A stretch of 64,000 nt of DNA, taken from contig NZ_JANUGW010000001.1 in NCBI RefSeq assembly GCF_024753285.1, positions 434,001-498,000 of the forward strand. Reading direction: 5' to 3'. The DNA is from Massilia pinisoli (GTDB taxonomy: Bacteria; Pseudomonadota; Gammaproteobacteria; Burkholderiales; Burkholderiaceae_D). A program made the position numbers and the translations under genes. Position 1 is the stretch's first letter, and every line of letters begins with the position of its first letter. The notes beneath the pieces were generated by a model that was not told the DNA's origin, made no database searches, and saw only the letters and a program-made list of their open reading frames with translations. Below are positions 24,585 through 32,011 of this stretch, one piece after another.

Positions 24585-26981
24585 TCAGCTGACCTGCGCC
24601 GCGATCCGGGCGGCGCTTTCCGGATCGGTCACGCGGATCGCTTCCACGAACACGTCCAGCGACGAGCCGCACGCGAACACGAGCACGTCCCCGCGCCGGC
24701 ACAGCGACAAGCCCAGGCGGATCGCGGCGCCCGCGTCCAGTTCGCGGTGCAGGGTGTCCGTCTTGCCGACGACGTCTTCCGCGCCTTGCAGGATCAGGTC
24801 GACGGCCCCGCCATACGCCCGCCCGCGGCTGGACGATTCGTACACGACCAGCTCGTCGAAGCGGCCCGCGCACACGCGCCCGACCTCGAGGAGATCTTCG
24901 TCGCGGCGGTCGCCCGGTGCCGTCACGATGCCCACCAGCTGGCCGGGCAGCAGCGAGCGGGCCATCTCGGCCAGTGCCGCGTACGCGGCGGGGTTGTGCG
25001 CGTAGTCGACGATCACGGTCACGCCGCGCACATCGAACACATTGGTGCGCAGCGGGTTCGTCTTGCCGTCGCTGACGAACGTCGACAGCCCCGTCGCGAT
25101 CTGCAGGTTCGACATGCCCGCAGCCATCAGTGCGGCCGTGGCGGCCAGGCCGTTCGCGATGTTGTAGCGCGCGCGCCCGTCGAACGCGATCGGCATCGCT
25201 TCCACGCGCAGCAATTCCTGGTGATAGGTGGCGTCGGCGACGACGATCGCATTATCCTGGAAGTAGACGGCGCGGCCGCCCTCTTCCAGATGGCGCAGCA
25301 GCACGGGGTTGTCCGCCTCCATCGAGAAATACACGATCTCCACGTCCGGGTGCACGCGGCGCGCCATCGCCACGCACAGCGGGTCTTCCGCGTTCAGCAC
25401 GACGGCGCGGCTGGCCGACAGCGGCACGACGGCCTTCACCTGCGCGAGGTCTTCGATCGTGTCGACGCCGTCCAGGCCCAGGTGGTCGGGCGACACGTTC
25501 AACACCATGCCGATGTCGCAGCGGTCGAACGCGAGGCCCCGCTTGAGGATGCCGCCGCGCGCCGTTTCAAGGATGGCGAATTCCACGTCCGGCGACGCCA
25601 GCACCGTGCGCGCCGACCAGTAGCCCGTGCAATCGCCCTTCGTGACTTCCTTGCCCGCGATGGTGACGCCATGCGTCGACGTCACGCCGGTGACGCGCCC
25701 GGCGAGGCGCACCGCATGCGCCATCAGCAACGTGGTGGTCGTCTTGCCGTTCGTGCCCGTGCACGCGATCAGGGGGATGCGCCCGTCCGAGCCGCCCATC
25801 AAGCCGTCGACGATGGCGTCGCCCGCGGCGCGCGACGCGCCGATGGCGGGGGCCGCGCTCACGCCGACGATGGCGCCGCCCTGGTCGGCCAACGGGACGG
25901 CGATGTCGCGGCACACGATGTCGATGCCGGCGACGTCGAGGCCGATTTTCGCGGCGGCGCGCACGCACAGGCGGCGCGTGGACTCCGGCAGCAGGTCCGT
26001 CACGTCGCCATCGGCGCCGTCGGTGCGCTGCCGCAGCGTGGCCTCGACGACCTTGCGGCCGGCAACGAGCACGCGGTATTGCTGGCCTTCGACGTGACGC
26101 TCGACGACGACTTGGCGGCCGAACGTGCGCGCGTGCGCGTACGCGTGCTCGATCTCGGCGTCCGTGCGGCAGGCGGCCGTCACGCCGTCGGCCTGCTCCG
26201 CGTCGAGGGGCTTCACCGTCACGGGCGTGCCCAGGTTGCGGGCGACGCGCAGCGCCTCGTCGACCGCCGTGACGGTCTCGCCCGCCGGCACGGGGATGCC
26301 CGCTTCGTCCAGCAGCCGCCGCGTGAGCTGGCGGTCGCCGGCGATGCGAACGGCGATTGTGGCCGTGTCGCCCGTGAGCGTCGCCTGGATGCGTTTCTGC
26401 TTCACGCCCCATCCGAGCTGGAACAGGTTGGCATCTTCCGTAATGCGCTGGACGGGAATATTCCGCTCGTGCGCGGCCACGAGCACGGCGGCCGTGTTCG
26501 CGTCGACGGCGTAGTGGTCCGCGAGGTCGCGCAATTCATCCAGCCGGGGCGCCAGGTCGAACGGACGGCCGTGCGCGAGCGCGTCGACGATGTCCACGGC
26601 GAGCGCGAACGCCGGCTGCGCCACCTTTTCCAGCAGATAGGCGCAGACGATGCGGTACTGGCCGGGGCTGCCCGTCACGGGGCGCGTGCGGCCGAATGCG
26701 GCCGGCGCGCCCGCCAGGCATTGCAGGCCCAGGGTGACGTGCTCGATCACGCGCGCCAGGTACGTGCCTTCGCGCAGGCGCTGCGCGAAGCCGCCCGGCT
26801 GTCCCGTCGGCACGAGGTAGTCGGCCAGCGACGGCAGCAGGTCCAGCAAGGCGTCGTTGAAATGCGGGAGGTCGCGCGTGGAGACGCCATATAAATCGTC
26901 CAGGTCGAGCACAGACAGGATGCAGGGCGTGGCGGCGTGGATGTTCGGTCCGCGCAGGAAGCGTTGTTCGAGTATGTGCAC
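24585..26981 (-). CDS. Cyanophycin synthetase paralogue with a degenerate ATP-grasp domain
   Basis: 798 residues. GTG 26981 gives VHILEQRFLRGPNIH, which aligns with the start of the intact CphA at 20143; an ATG at 27014 is an alternative. The N-domain and Mur-ligase domain look complete (GTNGKTTTTLL, ETARGGILKRG, DYAHNPAAY). The ATP-grasp part is not: relative to the other copy, about 71 residues are missing between RVLVAGRK and DVTDLLP, including the block holding NANLSTGG. The metal-binding EVNAAPG is replaced by GVSAAPA with eight more residues lost. It probably cannot add Asp, but may still ligate Arg or act as a partner or regulator of CphA. Betaproteobacteria often carry a second gene (cphA'). 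Confidence 0.88.
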   Translation of the reverse strand: MHILEQRFLRGPNIHAATPCILSVLDLDDLYGVSTRDLPHFNDALLDLLPSLADYLVPTGQPGGFAQRLREGTYLARVIEHVTLGLQCLAGAPAAFGRTRPVTGSPGQYRIVCAYLLEKVAQPAFALAVDIVDALAHGRPFDLAPRLDELRDLADHYAVDANTAAVLVAAHERNIPVQRITEDANLFQLGWGVKQKRIQATLTGDTATIAVRIAGDRQLTRRLLDEAGIPVPAGETVTAVDEALRVARNLGTPVTVKPLDAEQADGVTAACRTDAEIEHAYAHARTFGRQVVVERHVEGQQYRVLVAGRKVVEATLRQRTDGADGDVTDLLPESTRRLCVRAAAKIGLDVAGIDIVCRDIAVPLADQGGAIVGVSAAPAIGASRAAGDAIVDGLMGGSDGRIPLIACTGTNGKTTTTLLMAHAVRLAGRVTGVTSTHGVTIAGKEVTKGDCTGYWSARTVLASPDVEFAILETARGGILKRGLAFDRCDIGMVLNVSPDHLGLDGVDTIEDLAQVKAVVPLSASRAVVLNAEDPLCVAMARRVHPDVEIVYFSMEADNPVLLRHLEEGGRAVYFQDNAIVVADATYHQELLRVEAMPIAFDGRARYNIANGLAATAALMAAGMSNLQIATGLSTFVSDGKTNPLRTNVFDVRGVTVIVDYAHNPAAYAALAEMARSLLPGQLVGIVTAPGDRRDEDLLEVGRVCAGRFDELVVYESSSRGRAYGGAVDLILQGAEDVVGKTDTLHRELDAGAAIRLGLSLCRRGDVLVFACGSSLDVFVEAIRVTDPESAARIAAQVS

Positions 26982-27049
26982 TGGAGTCTCTCGTTCGGAC
27001 GGGTTGCTTGTCATCGCGGCGCGCGCAGGTGGCGCGCCGCTGGGTCTTG

Positions 27050-28507
27050 CTACGCGTCGAGCAGGCGCGAATACATCCGCGTGGCCATCAGCCCGATCGC
27101 CGTATGATGCACGGAAGGCGACATCAGGCGCGCCAGCATGGCCATCGCCTCAACCTTGCCGGCCGCATTCGCCACGCGCTCTTCCAGCTGGTGCAGTTCC
27201 GTGTCGCCACCGGCGCCCGCGGGCCGGCGCCGGATCAGGCCCCGCTCCGGGTAGCCGCTGCGGGGCGCATGCTGCGTGAGGCTGTCGAGCGCGCGCTGCC
27301 GCGCGCGGTGGCTAAGCACGCGGTCCGTGCGCGCCGTCGCACCGGCGTCGCGGGGCGTCATGATCCAGTCGCGCAACACCTGCTGCTCGTAGCTGGAAAA
27401 CACGCCGAACATCTCGGCACGCTCGCCCTGGATCAGGCGCCAGAAGCGGCTGTGCTCAACGTCTGCGCCGCGCTGGATCCAGCCCGCGTCTTCCAGCGCC
27501 GTGAGGAATGCGGGGATCTGTGTCGCATCCGCGAGCCAGTCGTTGACGGAGCGGCCGGCCACGCGGCAGTAATCGGAATGCATGTTCCTGCCGATGGCCG
27601 CCTTCGCGGTGAGGATCTCGACCAGTTCCGCCTCCAGGTCAAAGGCGCCGATGACGGACGTCGTGCACGCACCGAGATCGTTCAGGCGGTAGCCGTCCAG
27701 CACGCGCGCGAAGAACGCGGCGGGATCGCCGGATTGCGCCATCAGGTGTGCCAACGCCTGCACGGCCTTGTGCGCGTGGCCGCTGCCCGCGTTGTCGACC
27801 GTGACGTGCAAGGTGAAGTAATACGGGTCGATCCCGAGTTCGTTCAATTCGTAAGCCGTGATCAGGAGGTGCAGCGGCAGCTGTTCGTAGCCGAGGTTGT
27901 AGCCCACGACCTCCGGCAGGAAGGCGTCGGCCTCATGGGCCAGCGCCAGCTGGATCGCGCCCTGCACGAAATGGTCTTCAGGGAGCGTCTCCCAATGCTC
28001 GCAGCCGTGTGTCGCGAGCAGGCGGCGGTACAGGGTGACGTGATTCTTGTCCGGCACGCCGTCGCCCAGTTCTTCGAGATAGGTCTTGATCAGCGGGTGG
28101 AAGTCGGGATGGTTCCAGCGTCCCAAGGTGCCGTACAACCAGGCGCCGTCGACGAGCTTCGTCGGCGCGACGCCCTTCAGGAAGTACAGCGCATGCGCCT
28201 TGTTCGAGAAGTAGCGGCGCGGGGCGCCGTTCTTGCGCGCCGCCAGGTACTCGCGGTACGCGATGCCGACGGCTTCGGCGCGGCCCTGGATCCAGCCTTG
28301 CAGCTGCCAGACGGCGTCCGGCAGCTCGCACGGTTCCGCGCGCGCCACCTCGATCTGCGCCCGCAGGAAGGCGGACGCAGACGCGCGGCAGCCGGCGGGG
28401 TTGTCCAGCAAGGAAAAATACAGCGCCTTGGCGGCGGGCACCTGGGCGGGACGGGCCGCGCGCGCCGCCGCGCATGCGTGGCCGTCATCGACGAACGTGG
28501 AAGTCAT
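27050..28507 (-). CDS. Haem-oxygenase-like diiron oxidase (iron-containing redox enzyme family)
   Basis: 485 residues. The central and C-terminal helices match the haem-oxygenase-like domain-containing oxidase (HDO) superfamily: FHPLIKTYLEELGDGVPDKNH, then HEADAFLPEVVGYNLGYEQLP, and GIDPYYFTLHVTVDNAGSGHAHKAVQA, which supply the expected Glu/His/Asp iron ligands. Members (SznF, BesC, UndA-like) bind two irons and oxidise amino acids or small metabolites with O2. It is 36-70 nt upstream of and on the same strand as the cyanophycin-synthetase paralogue, so likely cotranscribed. Substrate unknown; Arg, Asp or a derivative is a reasonable guess from context. The ~90 C-terminal residues look linker-like and helical. 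Confidence 0.78.
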   Translation of the reverse strand: MTSTFVDDGHACAAARAARPAQVPAAKALYFSLLDNPAGCRASASAFLRAQIEVARAEPCELPDAVWQLQGWIQGRAEAVGIAYREYLAARKNGAPRRYFSNKAHALYFLKGVAPTKLVDGAWLYGTLGRWNHPDFHPLIKTYLEELGDGVPDKNHVTLYRRLLATHGCEHWETLPEDHFVQGAIQLALAHEADAFLPEVVGYNLGYEQLPLHLLITAYELNELGIDPYYFTLHVTVDNAGSGHAHKAVQALAHLMAQSGDPAAFFARVLDGYRLNDLGACTTSVIGAFDLEAELVEILTAKAAIGRNMHSDYCRVAGRSVNDWLADATQIPAFLTALEDAGWIQRGADVEHSRFWRLIQGERAEMFGVFSSYEQQVLRDWIMTPRDAGATARTDRVLSHRARQRALDSLTQHAPRSGYPERGLIRRRPAGAGGDTELHQLEERVANAAGKVEAMAMLARLMSPSVHHTAIGLMATRMYSRLLDA

Positions 28508-28655
28508 GAGAATCTTTTGGTAACGATGCTGCCCCGATTATGCGGACCCGGCGTTGCGGGCGTAATCGGTACGATTCCCTCGACGATGTCGGACAGGGAT
28601 TACAAAAAATATATCGATCGTAAACGACGAGCGGCGCCGCAGCGCCGCCATGCGA

Positions 28656-28677
28656 CCGGACGGCGGGCGCCGTCCGG
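28656..28677 (-). terminator. Strong GC hairpin downstream of the permease
   Basis: CCGGACGGC-GGGC-GCCGTCCGG, a 9-bp perfect stem 11 bp after the permease stop on the minus strand, followed by a second hairpin GCGGCGC-CGCA-GCGCCGC (28631-28648). Neither has a T-run. They could stabilise the 3' end or separate the permease from the downstream oxidase gene. Confidence 0.45.
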
Positions 28678-28687
28678 AGGGAACCGC

Positions 28688-30091
28688 TTACGACTGGGTG
28701 ACGCCGTTCAGGGCCGAACGGGCGCGCGCATAGCCGAAGTACACGATCAGGCCCAGCACGAGCCAGATGACGAAGGCCATCCACGTGATCGCGGACAGGA
28801 ACGACATCAGCGCGAGGCAGAACACGACGGCGATGCCCGGCACGATCGGCACGCCCGGGCAGCGGAACGCGCGCTTCAGGTCCGGACGCTTCTTGCGCAG
28901 CACGATCACGGCGATCGACACGAGGCAGAACGCGGCCAAGGTGCCGATGTTGACGAGTTCCGCCAGCACGTTCAGCGGCACGAACGCGGCGATGAAGCCG
29001 AACACGATGCCGACCACCCACGTGGCGAAGAACGGGGTGCCGAATTTCGGGTGCACGGTCGACAGCTTCGCCGGCAGCAGGCCGTCGCGCGACATCGCGA
29101 AGATGATGCGGGTCTGGCCATAGGCCATCACGAGGATCACGGTGGTCATGCCGAGGATGGCGCCCAGGTCGATCCAGCCGGCGAACCAGTTTTCGCCCGC
29201 GTGCTGCAGCGCCAGCGAGACGGGGTGGTCGACGCCCTTGAACATCTGGAACGGGACGATGCCCGTCATGATGGCGGCGACGATCACGTACAGGATCGTG
29301 CAGATCGTCAGCGAACCGATGATGCCGATCGGGAGGTCGCGTTCCGGACGCTTGACTTCCTCGGCGGCCGACGTCACGGCATCGAAGCCGATGAACGCGA
29401 AGAACACGACGGCGGCGGCGCTCATGACGCCCGACGCGCCGAACGGTGCGAACGGATGCCAGTTGGCCGGCGTGACGTGCTTGACGCCGACGGCAATGAA
29501 CAGCAGCACGACGATCATCTTGATGACGACCATGACGTTGTTGACGCGGGCGGATTCTCGCACGCCCCACGACAGCATTGCCGTCAGCACGAGCATGATG
29601 CACGCCGCGGGCAGGTTCATGACGGTGTGCACGTTCGGCAGCGCGCCCGGCGCGGCGGACAGCGCTTCGGGGATCGTGATGCCGAAGCCGCTCAGCAGCG
29701 ATTGGAAATAGCCGGACCAGCCGACGGCCACGGCCGACGTCGCGAGTCCGTACTCGAGCAGCAAGTCCCAGCCGATCATCCAGGCCACGAGTTCGCCCAG
29801 CACAGCATAGCTGTAGGTGTAGATCGAACCGGCGATCGGCACGGTCGACGCGAACTCCGCGTAGCACATGGCCGCGAAGCCGCAGGCGATGGCGGCGACG
29901 ATGAACGACAGCGTCAACGCCGGACCGGCCGTCAACGCGCCGGTGCCGGTCAGCACAAAGATACCGGTGCCGACGATCGCCCCGATGCCCATGAGGATGA
30001 GGTCGGTTGGCCCCAGCACTTTCTTCAGCCCGCCCGGGGTACGGGAGGCTGCGACCATGTTGTCGAGATTCTTGGTTCTGAAAAGACTCAC
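28688..30091 (-). CDS. APC-family amino-acid permease (cationic amino-acid transporter-like)
   Basis: 467 residues, about 12-13 transmembrane helices. The APC signature LILMGIGAIVGTGIFVLTG with the backbone-binding GIG-type unwound helix is near residue 30; FFAFIGFDAVTSAAEEVKRPERDLP is the conserved TM6-loop of the CAT/YhdG branch; the protein ends in a short basic tail. The start is GTG 30091 with GGAG 6-7 nt upstream; the frame continues further 5' without homology. Likely imports a cationic or neutral amino acid; arginine or lysine would suit the neighbouring cyanophycin genes (inference). Transcribed from the promoter at 30262-30290 with a long leader. Confidence 0.9.
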   Translation of the reverse strand: MSLFRTKNLDNMVAASRTPGGLKKVLGPTDLILMGIGAIVGTGIFVLTGTGALTAGPALTLSFIVAAIACGFAAMCYAEFASTVPIAGSIYTYSYAVLGELVAWMIGWDLLLEYGLATSAVAVGWSGYFQSLLSGFGITIPEALSAAPGALPNVHTVMNLPAACIMLVLTAMLSWGVRESARVNNVMVVIKMIVVLLFIAVGVKHVTPANWHPFAPFGASGVMSAAAVVFFAFIGFDAVTSAAEEVKRPERDLPIGIIGSLTICTILYVIVAAIMTGIVPFQMFKGVDHPVSLALQHAGENWFAGWIDLGAILGMTTVILVMAYGQTRIIFAMSRDGLLPAKLSTVHPKFGTPFFATWVVGIVFGFIAAFVPLNVLAELVNIGTLAAFCLVSIAVIVLRKKRPDLKRAFRCPGVPIVPGIAVVFCLALMSFLSAITWMAFVIWLVLGLIVYFGYARARSALNGVTQS

Positions 30092-30261
30092 TGCTTTCTC
30101 CAATCGATATGTAGATAGATCCCGGTCCCTGATTATTGTGCGCGCGACGGGCAGGCGGTAGCCTGCATACGGACGCTTGAGGCGGTCTCCTCCTGGGGCT
30201 CGGACCGGCAAAGCCGCCTGACATGCAAAATCAATGCCGATCAGGCGCTTGGCGGCGTGCC

Positions 30262-30290
30262 ATTATCTCCATTCTGTTATCGAGAATCAA
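30262..30290 (-). promoter_or_regulatory. Sigma-70 promoter for the permease, with a ~160-nt leader
   Basis: On the minus strand TTGATT (30290-30285), 17-bp spacer, GATAAT (30267-30262). The start point should be near 30255, leaving about 160 nt of GC-rich leader before GTG 30091. The leader can pair AGGCGG with CCGCCT around 30170-30220, but I do not recognise a known riboswitch. Confidence 0.6.
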
Positions 30291-30361
30291 AGGAAATACT
30301 CAATATTTCAAGCCAGCGCGCATGGAAACATGCAAAATCGGCCATGAAAAATGTTACATGA

Positions 30362-31201
30362 CTAGCGCAACGTACAGATGAGCAGCTCGGGGTCCGCATT
30401 CACCCGCAGCGGAATGGCGGAACAGCCGACGCCGCGGCTGACGAGCAGCGGCCCGTGGCCGGGCAAGTCGAAGCGGCCGTAACAGTAGAGGCGCGAAAAC
30501 CGGCCCTTCGGCCGGAACAGCGGTACGCCGTCGGGCCGCGCGATCTGGCCGCCGTGGGTGTGACCGGCGAAGCCGACGTCGAAGCGCTCGCCCCCGACGT
30601 GGCGCAACCCGTCCGGCGAATGCATCAGATAGATGCGCACATCGCCCGCGCCGGCGAACGCATCCGGCCCGGACGGACGGCCCAGCCATGGATCGTCGAT
30701 GCCGCACACGCTGACGTGGCCGAACGGCGCCGGCAGCGCCACGCTGCGGTTCACGAGCACCTGCACGCCGGTCGCGCGCAAGGCGTCTTCGATCACGCCG
30801 CGGCCGTTCCAGATATCGTGGTTGCCGATCACCGCATAGACGCCCAGCGGCGCCCGCAGCCCGGCGAGAAAAGGCTTCAGTTGCGCGACGTTGTCGGCGC
30901 AGAAGGAGACGTAATCGCCGCCCAGCAGCAGCACGTCCGGTGCCTCCTCGCGTACGCACCTGAGCAGGTCGTCGTACACGACCGAGGGCGTGGTGGGCCC
31001 GGCGTGGAAATCGGACGCGAAGCCGATCCGCAGCGGCTGTGCCGGGCGCCGCTCGGGCCCCAGGTCGACGACCTGACGCGTCACCCGCACGGTGCCCGTG
31101 CCGCCGAGACGGTAGCTCAAGTCGGCCACCGCCCCGTTCGACAGCACGGCATTCAGGATCCGTTCGGTGAGGTGACGGAAGGGACGGTGATGCTTGGACA
31201 T
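30362..31201 (-). CDS. Calcineurin-like metallophosphoesterase (YkuE-like)
   Basis: 279 residues. Two-metal phosphoesterase motifs in order: IGFASDFHAG (Asp-x-His), LLLGGDYVS (GDY), VIGNHDIW (GNHD), MHSPDG (His), and FAGHTHGGQ (GHTH). The order and the GDYVSF variant resemble the YkuE/YaeI membrane-associated branch, which acts on UDP-diacylglucosamine-like or other phosphodiester lipids. The N-terminus is amphipathic without a clear transmembrane helix. Monocistronic, facing the divergent LysE gene. Confidence 0.88.
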   Translation of the reverse strand: MSKHHRPFRHLTERILNAVLSNGAVADLSYRLGGTGTVRVTRQVVDLGPERRPAQPLRIGFASDFHAGPTTPSVVYDDLLRCVREEAPDVLLLGGDYVSFCADNVAQLKPFLAGLRAPLGVYAVIGNHDIWNGRGVIEDALRATGVQVLVNRSVALPAPFGHVSVCGIDDPWLGRPSGPDAFAGAGDVRIYLMHSPDGLRHVGGERFDVGFAGHTHGGQIARPDGVPLFRPKGRFSRLYCYGRFDLPGHGPLLVSRGVGCSAIPLRVNADPELLICTLR

Positions 31202-31312
31202 GCGAAGGCCGGAAAACTAGCGGAATCGCACTGTACACGAAAGCGCCACTCCCGGTGCACTGGTGCAATCGGCCCCGCCACGGTAACATTGCCTTTTGCG
31301 CCAGGACCACCC

Positions 31313-31939
31313 ATGCTGACACCCGACCAGTTCTTCGCCTTCCTCGCCGCCGCCATCCTGCTTACCCTGTCGCCCGGACCGGACAACATGATGGTGCTGA
31401 GCGTGGGTGTCTCGAAAGGCCGCGCGCGCGGCGTCGCGTTCGGACTCGGCTGCGCGTTCGGCTGCCTGTCGCACACGCTGCTGGCCGTCGTGGGCGTTTC
31501 CGCGCTGATCGCCGCGTCGCCACTCGCGTTCACCACGTTGAAGGTCTGCGGCGGCCTGTACCTCGCGTGGATGGGCTGGCACGCGATCCGCAGCCGCGGC
31601 GGCGCCCGCATCGACACGGCCGGCGCCTCGGCCGCGCCGGCCCGTACCTTGTTCGTCAAGGGACTCGTCGCCAACGCCATCAATCCGAAGGTCGCGCTGT
31701 TCTTCCTGTCGTTCCTGCCGCAATTCGTCGTCGCCCAGCGCGGCGACGCCAACCTGCAGACGGCGCTGCTGGGCCTCACGTTCACGGCGCAGGCCATCGT
31801 CCTGTTCGGCCTGCTGGGCTTCTTTTCGGGCGCCATCGGGCAATGGCTGGCGCGCCGTCCGAAGGCCGGCCAATGGCTCGACCGCGCCGCCGGCGCCATC
31901 TTCATCGCGCTGGGGCTGCGGTTGATCGTCGCCCGCTAA
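31313..31939 (+). CDS. LysE/RhtB-family exporter
   Basis: 208 residues with about six transmembrane helices. The first helix carries the family hallmark AAAILLTLSPGPDNMMVLSVG; the second GVAFGLGCAFGCLSHTLLA; and the centre ANAINPKVALFFLSFLPQFV, diagnostic of RhtB/LysE-type efflux of amino acids or their derivatives. Length is standard. Divergent from the metallophosphoesterase and only about 70 bp before the AI-2E-type transporter on the same strand. Confidence 0.9.
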   Translation: MLTPDQFFAFLAAAILLTLSPGPDNMMVLSVGVSKGRARGVAFGLGCAFGCLSHTLLAVVGVSALIAASPLAFTTLKVCGGLYLAWMGWHAIRSRGGARIDTAGASAAPARTLFVKGLVANAINPKVALFFLSFLPQFVVAQRGDANLQTALLGLTFTAQAIVLFGLLGFFSGAIGQWLARRPKAGQWLDRAAGAIFIALGLRLIVAR

Positions 31940-32011
31940 AAAATTTCTTCTGCGAAATTTGGCCGGGCACGGCATTTTTTGCTACATTGGCGGTTTTGCC
32001 GCCGGCCGCGA

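Noticed and set aside
30092..30211. Upstream extension of the permease frame to a TTG codon
   Set aside because: The extension is Arg-rich, lies in the leader, and GTG 30091 has GGAG at correct spacing.
30092..30255. Guanidine-type or other known riboswitch in the permease leader
   Set aside because: A GGTCCGAG string is present, but the rest of the ykkC consensus is not.
30276..30287. GTTATCGAGAAT resembling the LacI operator
   Set aside because: Lies in the permease promoter spacer, far from the uronate genes, and the right half is not palindromic.
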